Part shown: in pieces, positions 9,079 to 18,452 of the stretch
Layout of the letters: every line of letters begins with the position of its first letter
How positions within the stretch are numbered: the stretch's first letter is position 1
Source of the DNA: Allobaculum sp. Allo2
GTDB lineage: Bacteria; Bacillota_I; Bacilli_A; Erysipelotrichales; Erysipelotrichaceae
Length of the DNA stretch: 64,000 nt
Direction of reading: 5' to 3'
Assembly: GCF_022701175.1 (NCBI RefSeq)
Contig: NZ_CP078088.1
Span: 1,178,001-1,242,000, forward strand
Notes under the pieces: model-generated
What the model saw: only the letters and a program-made list of their open reading frames with translations
Told to the model about the DNA's origin: nothing
Database searches by the model: none
Position numbers and translations under genes: made by a program

Positions 9079-9183
9079 ATGAAGCAATACAAATTTGAAA
9101 TCATGAGGTCAGGCAATCTTGTCTCATCACTTACTGAAATGGAGAGTTTTGTTAACAAATATGCAAAAAGGGATGGGATTTGA
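9079..9183 (+). CDS. Small ORF upstream of terS
   Basis: Codes for 34 residues (begins MKQYKFEIMRSGNLVSSLTE, then FVNKYAKRDGI) behind a strong GGAGGGTGAG ribosome binding site. The reading frame one base over continues openly into the terminase start, so a sequence error could have truncated it. No family is recognised. Confidence 0.4.
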   Translation: MKQYKFEIMRSGNLVSSLTEMESFVNKYAKRDGI

Positions 9184-9268
9184 AGTCTATTCAGCATTTC
9201 CCAGATATGTCGACGTACCTCTTCATATTCACCAAAACAGTTTAAGGAGCTTTGAAAGGAGGTCCGAA

Positions 9269-9798
9269 ATGGCAAAAGACGGTACTAGACGAGGCGGAGC
9301 AAGACCTGGAGCAGGTCGAAAAAGAAGTCCGCAATTGAAAAAATGGATGCTGGAGAGGCCATTTCTTTGATCTTACCAGAACCGGTAGACCTGATTGGGA
9401 CGGATTGTCCTCCGGTCAAGGAATACCTGAAAGCCAATCAGAAATGCGGCATTGACCTGTCCGCAGCCGATGTGTTTGAGGATACATGGAAGTGGCTGGC
9501 TGCCAGAGGGTGCGAAAAGCTGGTCTCTCAAAATCTGATCGAGCAGTACGCAATGTCCGTTGCTCGATATATTCAGTGCGAGACCGCTATTTCTGACTAC
9601 GGATTTCTGGCTAAACACCCTACAAGTGGAAATCCAATGCAGTCTCCCTATGTGGCGATGAGCCAGAACTACATGAAGCAGGCCAACCAGATCTGGTATC
9701 AGATCTTCCAGGTGGTAAAGGAAAACTGCACCGAGTCCTGGAGCGGAAACACACCGCAGGATAACGTGATGGAGCTGTTGCTCCGGAAAAAAGGATAG
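9269..9798 (+). CDS. terS: Small terminase subunit, P27-like
   Basis: About 177 residues from ATG 9269, which has AAAGGAGG seven bases upstream. The basic N-terminus RRGGARPGAGRKR is typical of phage terminase small subunits. A helical core follows, including VKEYLKANQKCGIDL, ARYIQCETAI and GNPMQSPYVAMSQNYMKQAN. The frame breaks in AAAAAGAAG near 9325; one more A joins GRKRKSAIEKMDAGEAISL. It would recognise phage DNA and load it on the large terminase. Confidence 0.82.
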
Positions 9799-9809
9799 GA
9801 GGTCCTCTC

Positions 9810-11058
9810 TTGATTATCGAAACGAAAAACTGCAGGAGCTTATCCCTGCTGACTATAACCCGCGAAAAGATCTGCAGCCTGGTGATCCAGAATATGAAAA
9901 ACTCAAACGCTCCATCGATGAGTTTGGTTATGTCGATCCCATCATCTGGAACAAAAGAACCGGTAGAATCTGTGGAGGACATCAGAGATTTAAAATTTTG
10001 AAGGCCCAGGGTGTAGAAGAAGCCGAAGTAGTGATCGTCGACTTCGACGAGGAGAAGGAGAAAGCCTTCAATATTGCTCTCAACAAGGTAAATGGTGATT
10101 GGGACAAGGACAAGCTGGCCCTGCTGATCACCGATCTGCAGGCCTCGGACTTTGATGTATCTCTGACCGGCTTTGACCCTGCGGAGCTGGATGATCTGAT
10201 GGGCAGCGACAGTGATGCAAAAGACGATAACTTTGATGTGCAGGCTGAATTGGAGAAGCCTGCTTTTTCTTTGCCCGGAGATATCTGGACCATCGGAAAA
10301 CACCGAGTCATCTGTGGGGATTCAACGGACCCAACGGTCTTTGAACGACTGCTCCAGGACACCAAGGTCAATCTGGTGTGCACCGATGCTCCCTATTTCG
10401 TCGATCTGAACAGCACGTCCGGAAAGATCAAAAACGACAACCTCAACGACAAGGAAGCCTACGAATTCCTGATGAAGGTCTTCACCAATCTCAAAAACGC
10501 CATGGCTATTGATGCTTCCATTTACGAGTTCTACGCGACGATGAAATCCAGAATTTTCTATGACGCATTCGAAGATGCTGGTTTCAAAGTCGGAGCAGGT
10601 CTCGTCTGGAAGAAACCTCGGGCTCCCTTCATGCGAACCGACTGGAAATTCAACATGGAGCCCATCATCTTCGGCTGGCGAAAAGATGGAAAGCACAAAT
10701 GGTATGGCGACCAGAAGCAGACGGCTGTGTTTGAATTCGACGGAATTAAGGATTCCAAAAAGACGGACACGGCCATCCATCTTCCAAGCCAATCCCGCTG
10801 ATTGCTTATCTGATTGAGCAGTCCACTGCGACCAACGGACTGGTGCTGGATTGCTTCCTGGGTTCTGCTTCCACCCTGATGGCCTGCGAACAGATCAATC
10901 GCATCTGCTACGGCATCGAGCTGGAACCGAAGTTTGTCGATGTAGCCGTCAAGCGATACATCGAGTACACGGGTTCTAACCAGGATGTGTTTGTCATTCG
11001 TGATGGTAAAAAGCTCCCGTACTCCGCTGTTGTTCCTGCTTCGGAAGAGTCGGAATAA
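9810..11058 (+). CDS. ParB-like domain fused to DNA adenine/cytosine-N4 methyltransferase
   Basis: About 416 residues. The ParB/Srx-like N-terminus reads IPADYNPRKDL, FGYVDPIIWNKRT and GGHQRFKILK. The methyltransferase has motif IV TDAPYF and motif I LDCFLGSASTLMACE in beta order, then YGIELEPKFVDVAVKRY. No normal start exists in this frame: TTG 9810, seven bases after GGATAGGAGG, becomes the start if one G is missing (TTGGATTAT). A second break near 10769 is closed by one G, giving TGHPSSKPIPLIAYL. It may protect phage DNA from restriction. Confidence 0.83.
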
Positions 11059-11059
11059 A

Positions 11060-11130
11060 GTGCTTTATCTATCGGTCTTTTTCCTAATTATAGCTTGCTA
11101 TGTATCTCCTTTAGAGTGATATATACAGTG
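11060..11130 (+). promoter_or_regulatory. Conserved leader block, copy 1 (before amidoligase)
   Basis: GCTTGCTATGTATCTCCTTT followed by AGAGTGATATATACAGT. A near-identical block stands at 12793-12851, and the core AGAGTGATATAT recurs at 39325. Upstream both long copies also share GCTTTATYTATCG. It probably contains a promoter or another leader element for the accessory genes. Confidence 0.55.
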
Positions 11131-11154
11131 CCCGGAGGGCAAGGGAGAACAAGC

Positions 11155-12081
11155 ATGAAGAACACAGCGAAACAGATCGAAAACATGAAGAAACAGACGA
11201 TTGGGGTCGAGATCGAAATGGCAGGCATTACTCGCAAGGCAGCCATCAAGGTCATCGCAAAGTACTTCAACACCGAAGACACCATCGAACACCAGGGTGG
11301 CGGATACGACCGCTACACCTGCGAAGACAACCAGGGCAGAACCTGGCAGATCATGAAGGACGTCAGCATCCAGGACACCTTCAGCAAGCAGACCGAGATG
11401 GTTACCCCGATTCTTCACTACGAAGACATCGAAACCCTGCAGGAGCTGGTCAGAGCCCTTCGCAAACGCGGAGCCATTTCCAACCCGGAACACGGATGCG
11501 GAGTTCACATCCACATCGGAGCCGACGGCCACAACGCAAAAGCCCTGCGGAATCTGGTCAACATCATGGCAAGCCATGAAGCCCTGATCAAAGAAGCCTT
11601 GAACCTCGACAACGCACGCGTTAGACGCTATTGCCGGATGGTTGACCAAGACTTCCTCGAAAAGCTCAACGACAAAAAGCCAGCCACCATGAGCCAGCTT
11701 GCAGACCTTTGGTACGCAGGAACCTGGGGTTCCAGAAACGCCCACTACAACGAATCGAGATACCACATGCTTAACCTCCACGCCACCTTCACCAAGGGAA
11801 CCATCGAGTTCAGACTTTTCCAATTTGACAACCCAACCGAAGATCGCAAGGGCGGCCTTCACGCAGGACAGCTCAAGAGCTACATCCAGTTTTGCCTGGC
11901 ACTGAGCCAAATGGCCAAAGATGCCAAGAGCGCTTCCCCAAGGCCACAGCAGAACGAAAACCCCAAGTACGCGATGAGAACCTGGCTCCTTCGCCTGGGC
12001 TTCATTGGAGAAGAATTCAAAACCGCACGCGAAACCCTGACGAAGAGACTGAGCGGAAACGCAGCCTTCCGGATGGCTTAA
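11155..12081 (+). CDS. Amidoligase (COOH-NH2 ligase, glutamine synthetase fold)
   Basis: Codes for 308 residues. It has the phage amidoligase pattern: TIGVEIEMAGITRK at the start, CGVHIHIGADGHNAKALRNL in the middle, YHMLNLHATFTKGTIEFRLF near residue 220 and GQLKSYIQFCLALS. The EIE and EFRLF acids are the expected metal/ATP ligands. The family forms amide or peptide bonds between amines and carboxylates. The gene lies eleven bases before a gamma-glutamylcyclotransferase, the pairing predicted for this family (Iyer and colleagues' comparative genomics of amidoligases). ATG 11155 follows AGGG-rich sequence. The substrate is unknown. Confidence 0.85.
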   Translation: MKNTAKQIENMKKQTIGVEIEMAGITRKAAIKVIAKYFNTEDTIEHQGGGYDRYTCEDNQGRTWQIMKDVSIQDTFSKQTEMVTPILHYEDIETLQELVRALRKRGAISNPEHGCGVHIHIGADGHNAKALRNLVNIMASHEALIKEALNLDNARVRRYCRMVDQDFLEKLNDKKPATMSQLADLWYAGTWGSRNAHYNESRYHMLNLHATFTKGTIEFRLFQFDNPTEDRKGGLHAGQLKSYIQFCLALSQMAKDAKSASPRPQQNENPKYAMRTWLLRLGFIGEEFKTARETLTKRLSGNAAFRMA

Positions 12082-12091
12082 GGAGGACAAC

Positions 12092-12508
12092 ATGAAAAAC
12101 TACGCAGCCTACGGCAGCAACCTCAACATCGGTCAGATGAGCCACAGATGCCCAGGAGCCAAGCTCCTGGGTACTGCCTGGCTTGAAGACTGGCAGCTTC
12201 TCTTCAAAGGAAGCAAGACCGGTTCCTACCTGACGATCGAACCAAAGAAAGGCAGCCGGGTCCCACTTGGGATCTGGAAGGTGAGCAAAGCCGATGAGCA
12301 AATGCTTGATATCTACGAAGGCTGCCCGGACTTTTACCAGAAGTACGAACAGACGTTGAACGTGTGTCTGGAAGGTGGAACCACCAAACGTATGAAGGTC
12401 TTCTTCTACGCAATGCCCACCAGTGCAAAACTGGGTCTTCCCTCCAGGCGCTACCTTCTGGTCTGTCTTGAAGGCTACCGGGGCTTCGGATTTGACTCGG
12501 CCTTTTAG
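12092..12508 (+). CDS. Gamma-glutamylcyclotransferase-like (GGCT/AIG2) protein
   Basis: Codes for 138 residues. It begins AAYGSNLNIGQMSHRCPGA, the YGSN loop that binds the gamma-glutamyl group. Next come LLFKGSKTGSYLTIEP and VPLGIWKVSKADEQMLDIYE, whose acidic region should hold the catalytic Glu, and PSRRYLLVCLEGYRGFGFD. ATG follows TAAGGAGGACAAC. In this pairing it probably removes or reverses a linkage made by the amidoligase. The gene is intact. Confidence 0.85.
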   Translation: MKNYAAYGSNLNIGQMSHRCPGAKLLGTAWLEDWQLLFKGSKTGSYLTIEPKKGSRVPLGIWKVSKADEQMLDIYEGCPDFYQKYEQTLNVCLEGGTTKRMKVFFYAMPTSAKLGLPSRRYLLVCLEGYRGFGFDSAF

Positions 12509-12539
12509 AAGAAGCCTTGAGGGCTTCAAGGAGAACGAA

Positions 12540-12758
12540 ATGAAAGACATCCCTGCAACAACCCAGATCTGTCCACGGTGCGGACGAAAGTACAAAGAAC
12601 CGCCTGCTATTTCCAGGCAGGACAACAAAACGGAAATCTGCCCCTTGTGTGGGACCAGAGAGGCTCTGGACGCTCTTGGAATTGACCGGCTGGAGCAAGA
12701 ACACATCCTTTGTACCATCGATTTCTACAGCCATCAGGCACGCAAAAACAAGAAGTAA
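12540..12758 (+). CDS. Small two-CxxC zinc-ribbon protein
   Basis: Codes for 72 residues with ICPRCGRKY and ICPLCGTREAL, a paired-knuckle zinc ribbon, then a helical tail (HILCTIDFYSHQARKNKK). ATG 12540 follows AAGGAGAACGAA. It is the third gene of the amidoligase cassette. It may bind nucleic acid or serve as a partner or substrate of the ligase; neither is shown by sequence. Confidence 0.6.
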   Translation: MKDIPATTQICPRCGRKYKEPPAISRQDNKTEICPLCGTREALDALGIDRLEQEHILCTIDFYSHQARKNKK

Positions 12759-12792
12759 ACCGGTAGAATCAGAGAAAGAAAAAGCTCTGATT

Positions 12793-12851
12793 CTGCTTTA
12801 TTTATCGCTGATTTGCTTGCTATGTATCTTCGTTAGAGTGATATATACAGT
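12793..12851 (+). promoter_or_regulatory. Conserved leader block, copy 2
   Basis: GCTTGCTATGTATCTTCGTT followed by AGAGTGATATATACAGT matches copy 1 almost base for base. It ends ten bases before ACGGAGGACAG, the ribosome binding site of the next gene. Confidence 0.55.
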
Positions 12852-12872
12852 ACCAAAACGGAGGACAGAACA

Positions 12873-13186
12873 ATGACAAACAAAGAAGCAAAACATCAGG
12901 TATTCATGGAGGCGCATGCAAGATGGCTGGCCAACCAGGAGAAACATTACGGATACAACGAGAACGTTGGAAAATACCAGGACGACCTCAACGAGATGGT
13001 TTGGGCAGACTGGGAATTCACCGAAGCCCACGAAAAACTCTGGAGCGACTACATCAGATACTTCGAAGAAGGCATCAGCCCCTACAAAGCAAAGCTGAGC
13101 AAGAAAGAAATCGAACGCCGCCTGGAAAGAAAATGGACGACATGGTTCAGGCCGAGTTCAAACGCTACGCGAAAGCGACCTACTAG
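12873..13186 (+). CDS. Hypothetical charged helical protein
   Basis: About 105 residues, highly charged and aromatic: MTNKEAKHQVFMEAHARWLA, then EKHYGYNENVGKYQDDLNEM and DWEFTEAHEKLWSDYIRYF. The frame breaks in GAAAGAAAATGG near 13131; one more A gives LERKMDDMVQAEFKRYAKAT and a stop at 13186. No family is recognised. It shares its leader block with the amidoligase, so it is probably expressed with that cassette. Confidence 0.5.
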
Positions 13187-13194
13187 AAAGCAAT

Positions 13195-13221
13195 ACCCAA
13201 AGGCCTGCGGGCCTTTTTAGA
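13195..13221 (+). terminator. Terminator hairpin before the large terminase
   Basis: AAAGGCC-TGC-GGGCCTTTTT forms a short strong stem with a T run. The SD TTGGAGG of the terminase begins a few bases later. Confidence 0.75.
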
Positions 13222-13235
13222 TTGGAGGTTTCCTT

Positions 13236-15851
13236 ATGGCAATGCGAAAGCTGAAAAATACAAACCTACAAAGTTCAAGGCTCGCACATCTTATTACGAT
13301 AAGGAAGCAGCCGACTATGCGGTTAACTTTATCCAGTGCCTGTGCCACACCAAAGGAACCTGGGCTGGTAAACCCTTTGAGCTGATCGACTGGCAGGAAC
13401 AGATCGTGAGGGATCTGTTTGGAATCAAAAAAAGAACGGTTATCGTCAGTTCAATACAGCCTATATTGAGATAGGAAAAAGATGGGCAAACAAGTTGCGT
13501 TAAATACATTAATTCCTACTCCAAAAGGCTTTACCACGATGGGGAGATCAAGGTTGGCGATACCGTATTCGATGAAACCGGATCTCCGTGTCACGTAGTG
13601 GCCAAGAGTCAGGTCGATTTTGACGAGCAGGCCTATCGTATTGTGTTCAAAGATGGAGAGGTCATCGAAGCTGGTGAGAACCATCAGTGGATTGGAGAGA
13701 AGCATCAAAAACCGATAATGATGACAACCGGTGACTTGTACAGGTATTTCCAAACCAAATCCTACAATTTTCGGATTGCTGTCAATGGAGCGCTGGAAGC
13801 CCCTGAAGCGGAGCTGCCGATCGATCCATACCTGATGGGGTATTGGCTTGGTAACGGACATGCCACCAAGCCAGAAATTACTGTAAAGACTTCCGATGTT
13901 CCGGAAGTCCTTTTAATGTCCAGCAGAACACTGTAGTCAACAACGCCTGGTTGAATGTTGGCGACTCACTAATTTTCAAAATCAACGAGCTGAAGCCAGT
14001 CCTGCTCAAGTCATTCCATGACAAAGTGATTCCGATTGAATATCTTCGTGCCTCTAAAGAACAACGGCTCCGCCTTTTGCAGGGATTGATGGACTCTGAT
14101 GGATGTATCTCAGGAGTAAAAGGACAAGGAGTTTACTACTCCACAGAAAAGAGGTTAGCGGAAACAGTTAGTGAACTCCTGTGGACGCTGGGAATCAAAA
14201 ATGCGATCACCTCAACTCCATCTACGCAACCGGCTAATAGGGATATGCCAAGCCAGGAATGTGGCAGAGTTGCTACCGGTGAAACCTGCTATATGATCAA
14301 ATTCACCTGCTTTGACGATGTGAAAGTTGCTGGTCTATCCAGAAAACTAAAGAATCGGATTCCCAGAAATCCAACGACCAGATCCCATTTTCGATATATC
14401 GACTCGATTGAGAAAATCGAGAACCGAGGAATGCAATGCATCCAGGTGGATAGCCCGTCCCATCAATACTTGATTGGCAAAAGCTGTCTTCCAACGCACA
14501 ACTCAGAGCTTGCAGCGGCCATTGCATTGCTCCTCACCTGCGGAGATGGAGAGCAGCGAGCTGAAGTGTACGGCTGCGCTTCGGATCGTCAGCAGGCATC
14601 CATTGTTTTTGATGTTGCTGCTGACATGGTCCGGATGTGTCCGGCTTTGAACAAGCGCTGCAAAATCCTCGCTTCTCAGAAACGGCTGGTGTATCTGCCC
14701 ACGAATAGCTTCTATCAGGTTCTTTCCGCTGAAGCCTACTCGAAGCACGGCTTCAACATTCACGGAGTTATCTTCGATGAGCTACATTCCCAACCAAATC
14801 GAAAACTACACGACGTTATGACCAAAGGTTCCGGGGATGCCAGGATGCAGCCCCTCTTCTTTCAGATCACCACTGCAGGAACAGATACCAACTCGATCTG
14901 CTATGAGGTCCACCAGAAAGCTAAGGACATTCTGGAAGGCAGAAAGGTCGATCCGACCTTCTATCCAGTCATCTATGGAGCTGATCCGGATGATGATTGG
15001 ACCGATCCCAAGGTGTGGAAAAAGTTAATCCCTCCTTGGGGATTACCGTTCCAATTGAAAAAGTCCAGGACGCTTGTGAATCCGCTAAGCAGAATCCTGC
15101 TGAAGAGAATGCGTTCCGGCAGCTAAGACTTTGCCAGTGGGTCAAACAATCCATCCGCTGGATGCCAATGGACAAATGGGACCTTTGCGCTTTCCCCGTT
15201 ATCCCGGAAGAGCTCGAAGGCCGTGTTTGTTATGGAGGCTTGGACCTTTCCAGTACCACCGATATCACCGCCTTTGTTCTGGTCTTCCCTCCTATTGAGG
15301 AGGATGAACCATATCAGATCCTGCCGTACTTCTGGATTCCAGAAGACAGCCTGGATTTGCGTGTAAAGCGGGATCATGTTCCCTATGATATATGGAAGAA
15401 GCAGGGCTACCTGGAAACTACCGAAGGAAATGTTATTCATTACGGATTCATCGAGAAGTTCATCGAGCGGCTTGGTGAAAAGTTCAACATCAAGGAGATT
15501 GCTTTTGACCGCTGGGGTGCTGTTCAGATGGTTCAGAACCTCGAAGGCATGGGCTTCACCGTCGTGCCCTTTGGCCAGGGCTTCAAGGATATGTCTCCGC
15601 CAACCAAGGAGCTGATGAAGCTAGTGCTGGAAAAGAAGATAGCCCATGGCGGACATCCAGTTCTTCGCTGGATGATGGATAACATCTTTATTCGTACTGA
15701 CCCTGCGGGTAATATTAAAGCAGATAAGGAGAAGTCCACAGAGAAGATCGACGGTGTGATTGCCACTGTCATGGGGTTGGACCGTGCTATTCGCTGTGGA
15801 AACATCAGCACCGAGAGTGTGTATGACAGTCGAGGTCTGCTGGTGTTTTAA
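13236..15851 (+). CDS. terL: Large terminase subunit interrupted by an intein
   Basis: HK97-type TerL, about 536 residues without the intein. ATG 13236 follows TTGGAGG. N-extein: KYKPTKFKARTSYYDKEAAD, HTKGTWAGKPFELIDWQEQI. The Walker A loop GK(K/R)-x-GK is split from SELAAAIALLL by the intein. C-extein: Walker B VIFDELHSQ, QITTAGTDTNS, YGGLDLSSTTDITAFVLVFP (nuclease Asp) and KIDGVIATVMGLDRA. Single missing bases are inferred near 13240, 13427, 13477 and 15018. It would be the ATP-driven motor and nuclease for DNA packaging. Confidence 0.85.
13491..14502 (+). other. Intein with LAGLIDADG-type homing endonuclease in TerL
   Basis: About 338 residues between Lys of Walker A (GK) and the +1 Ser (SELAAA). 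Block A is VALNTLIPTPKGFTTMGEIK followed by VGDTVFDE; block B is EVIEAGENHQW. The endonuclease motifs are YLMGYWLGNGH and LLQGLMDSDGC. Block F/G is QVDSPSHQYLI and PTHN, then Ser. Two missing bases (near 13541 and 13911) break the frame and are closed by one G and one T. The codon at the splice start reads CAA (Gln), not the usual Cys or Ser. Protein splicing would restore the ATPase. Confidence 0.85.
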
Positions 15852-15861
15852 GGTAAATTCT

Positions 15862-16202
15862 ATGATCAACCTCGAAAATGGAAGATGGATTTGGATTTTC
15901 TACTATGCGTTCTTTTTGCTTATCTTTGTGTACGACCTCGCCAGGTGCTTCAGAGTCAGGAAGATGAAGCTGGTTCCGCTTTTGGGAGCGGTGCTCGCCA
16001 TTATTGCTCCTGTCTGGTTCTTCTTTTTGCGATCGGGAGAGGTCCTGCTGGTCCGAATGAGTTCATTTATTTATATCAACAATTAATTGTAGATGACAGT
16101 TCAGCCTGGGTTAGTCTTGCTTTATTCATTTTGACAATTCTCCTGTTTGTTTGGAGCATCTTCTTACCGTCCAAAGTAAGAAAGAACCAAAAGCGCCACT
16201 GA
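15862..16202 (+). CDS. Small membrane protein, unknown function
   Basis: About 114 residues with three predicted membrane segments: IWIFYYAFFLLIFVYDL, VPLLGAVLAIIAPVWFFF and VSLALFILTILLFVWSIFL. The tail KVRKNQKRH is basic. The frame breaks near 16050 (CTGGTCC); one extra G gives LLGPNEFIYLYQQLIV. It lies ten bases after terL. No family is recognised. Confidence 0.5.
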
Positions 16203-16315
16203 AAAGTTGGATTTCATCCGATCATGAAATAAATCCAACCTCCTTGGATTCTAAACTTTTTCTAAACAACGAAAAAGTCACGACTTTGTCACTACTAATC
16301 TGTAGACTCGTCCTC

Positions 16316-16648
16316 ATGAATCAAGAATTATTCATGAACGCTCTTTCGAGCCTGCTGGTTGTGTCGGATTATGCCGAGTATCTCGATACCCGCAGAAGCT
16401 TCATTATCGACAATCTTTGCAAACTCGGCTATCCAGAGGATGCTGCCGTCTCTTACTTGATGTCCTGCGGAGCCATTGAACAAGAACGTGCTGAACAGTA
16501 CCTAAACGAAATTGAGCTTCAAGGTTTGAGTGAAGAATTCGAGCAGTGGTCAGATCAGGATGAAGTCATCGAGGAAAGGAAACAAGGAATTCTGGCTACG
16601 CTGTCTTTGGGAATCAGAGCTCTGAACCATCCTCACCGTTTCCACTAA
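16316..16648 (+). CDS. Hypothetical protein, possibly accessory
   Basis: Codes for 110 residues from ATG 16316. It is acidic and helical: LFMNALSSLLVVSDYAEYLD, SFIIDNLCKLGYPEDAAVSY, then EIELQGLSEEFEQWSD. There is no motif I can name. It sits between terL and the portal gene, where accessory genes are often inserted. Confidence 0.5.
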   Translation: MNQELFMNALSSLLVVSDYAEYLDTRRSFIIDNLCKLGYPEDAAVSYLMSCGAIEQERAEQYLNEIELQGLSEEFEQWSDQDEVIEERKQGILATLSLGIRALNHPHRFH

Positions 16649-16692
16649 ATAAACTCTGGACTATTGTTTCCCGAACATCTGCAATCACTGAA

Positions 16693-17148
16693 ATGTTGGA
16701 GACTTTTCTTACAAACTTTCTGGGCACAGGGAATAGTTATTCTATATGGGACCGGTATCATCTGCCCATGAAAAATGAAGAAATCAAAAGATACGGGCTC
16801 GCCATGTGGCTCGATCGCCAGACAGATCTGGTTCTCTGTGACAAACCCAGCATGTTGTTTTCCTTCCTTGAGGCAAACCGTCTCACGGACCAACTGAAGA
16901 CAGCTTTTCTGGTTCGCCTTCAGAAGACTATTGTTCTTTTTCAGGAAAGAGCGGTAGCAAATTCTGATCTTTCGGAATTCAAGAAAGCTTTGATTCCTTA
17001 TATTGAATCTGAGGAATATCCCGTTTACAACGAGGAGCACTTCCATCCTCTGGCGGAATACTTGGCCGCTTCTGTGACAGAAAATTATGAATCCGTCGAT
17101 GCAGACGCTATCCAGAAACGCTTTCCGGAGCTGGAACTTTGCTTCTGA
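16693..17148 (+). CDS. Hypothetical protein upstream of portal
   Basis: Codes for 151 residues, mostly helical, with aromatic patches (NFLGTGNSYSIWDRYHLPMK, GLAMWLDRQTDLVLCDKPSM) and an acidic C-terminus (VDADAIQKRFPELELCF). There is no clear ribosome binding site, so the start may lie further upstream or a frame error may link it to the preceding gene. Function unknown. Confidence 0.45.
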   Translation: MLETFLTNFLGTGNSYSIWDRYHLPMKNEEIKRYGLAMWLDRQTDLVLCDKPSMLFSFLEANRLTDQLKTAFLVRLQKTIVLFQERAVANSDLSEFKKALIPYIESEEYPVYNEEHFHPLAEYLAASVTENYESVDADAIQKRFPELELCF

Positions 17149-17172
17149 AAACCGACAAGTCTGTTCAGACTA

Positions 17173-17203
17173 CCAACACCTCATCACGAGGTGTTTTCTT
17201 TTG
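17173..17203 (+). terminator. Hairpin with T tract before the portal gene
   Basis: AACACCTC pairs with GAGGTGTT around ATCAC, followed by TTCTTTT. The portal SD (GGAAAGGAG) starts right after it. Confidence 0.65.
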
Positions 17204-17216
17204 GAAAGGAGAAACC

Positions 17217-18452
17217 ATGAAACTCAAGAATCTGTTTCATCGAAAAGTCAGAGACCAGACCGCAGGAGCTGGTTACCGCTTCTTCCTGGGAACTTCCACT
17301 TCCGGAAAGCGAGTCAACGAACGCTCCTCCATGCAGATGACGGCAGTCTATTCGTGTGTGCGAATTCTCTCTGAAGCCATCGCTTCTTTGCCACTTCAAG
17401 TCTATGAGCAATCTGACAACAGCTCCCAGAAAGCCAGAGACCATCCTCTGTACTTTCTGCTGCACGATGAGCCTAATCCGGAGATGACCTCGTTCATCTT
17501 CCGGGAAACTTTGATGACCCATCTGCTGCTTTGGGGAAACGCCTATGCGCAGATCATCCGAAATGGCAAAGGTGAAGTCGTGGCACTATATCCGCTGATG
17601 CCAGATCGCATGAAGGTCGACAGGGACGACAGCGGACAACTCTACTATGAATATCAGGTCTCGAAAGCCGATCCGGCAGTCAACAAATCCGGAATGGTCA
17701 GGCTGCATCCGCATGATGTTCTTCATATCCCTGGTCTAGGCTTTGATGGCCTTGTCGGTTATTCACCGATTGCGATGGCCAAGAACGCCATCGGAATGGC
17801 GATAGCCTGTGAAGAATATGGAGCGAAATTCTTCGCTCATGGCGCCGCACCTTCCGGAGTCCTCGAACACCCTGGAACGTTGAAAGATCCATCCCGTGTT
17901 CGTGAAAGCTGGCAGGCTACCTTCGGTGGCTCATCAAACTCTGGTAAGGTAGCTGTGTTGGAAGAAGGTATGAAGTACACCCCAATCTCCGTACCACCCG
18001 AGCAAGCCCAGTTTCTGGAAACACGTAAGTTTCAGATCAACGAGATCGCCAGAATCTTCCGGGTGCCTCCTCACATGGTTGGAGATTTGGAGAAATCTTC
18101 CTTTTCCAACATCGAGCAGCAGTCCTTGGAGTTTGTGAAATACACGCTTGATCCCTGGGTTTCCCGTTGGGAACAGGCAATGACCAAGGTGCTCTTCAGT
18201 GAGGATGAAAAGCAGAACTTCTCCATCAAGTTCAATGTGGATGGCTTACTTCGTGGCGACTATCAGAGCCGTATGAATGGGTATGCCATTGCCAGACAAA
18301 ACGGCTGGATGTCCGCCAACGACATCAGGCGTCTGGAAGAACTCGATCCGCTGCCTGCTGAGGCTGGTGGCGATCTGTATTTAGTGAACGGAAACATGCT
18401 CCCACTGGAAAAAGCTGGGGGCTTTTATTCTGGAAAGGAGAGAAGTGAATGA
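17217..18452 (+). CDS. HK97-family portal protein
   Basis: Codes for 411 residues from ATG 17217, eight bases after GAAAGGAG. It has the portal signature: MQMTAVYSCVRILSEAIASL, then ETLMTHLLLWGNAYAQIIRN, HDVLHIPGLGFDGLVGYSPI and FQINEIARIFRVPPHMVGDL. It ends VNGNMLPLEKAGGFY. The protein forms the dodecameric ring through which DNA enters the capsid. The gene is intact and overlaps the protease by four bases. Confidence 0.95.
   Translation: MKLKNLFHRKVRDQTAGAGYRFFLGTSTSGKRVNERSSMQMTAVYSCVRILSEAIASLPLQVYEQSDNSSQKARDHPLYFLLHDEPNPEMTSFIFRETLMTHLLLWGNAYAQIIRNGKGEVVALYPLMPDRMKVDRDDSGQLYYEYQVSKADPAVNKSGMVRLHPHDVLHIPGLGFDGLVGYSPIAMAKNAIGMAIACEEYGAKFFAHGAAPSGVLEHPGTLKDPSRVRESWQATFGGSSNSGKVAVLEEGMKYTPISVPPEQAQFLETRKFQINEIARIFRVPPHMVGDLEKSSFSNIEQQSLEFVKYTLDPWVSRWEQAMTKVLFSEDEKQNFSIKFNVDGLLRGDYQSRMNGYAIARQNGWMSANDIRRLEELDPLPAEAGGDLYLVNGNMLPLEKAGGFYSGKERSE

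Noticed and set aside
11098-12093. A 331-residue minus-strand open frame across the amidoligase gene
   Set aside because: The + strand protein has clear family motifs and a ribosome binding site; the antisense frame has none and follows codon-bias mirroring.
13470-13482. Programmed -1 frameshift at GGAAAAAGATGG in TerL
   Set aside because: The codon phasing does not form a standard slippery heptamer, and many non-phage genes show the same kind of break.
13951-14502. Free-standing homing endonuclease gene or intron
   Set aside because: Intein blocks flank the endonuclease and join in frame to TerL on both sides, ending HN before Ser.
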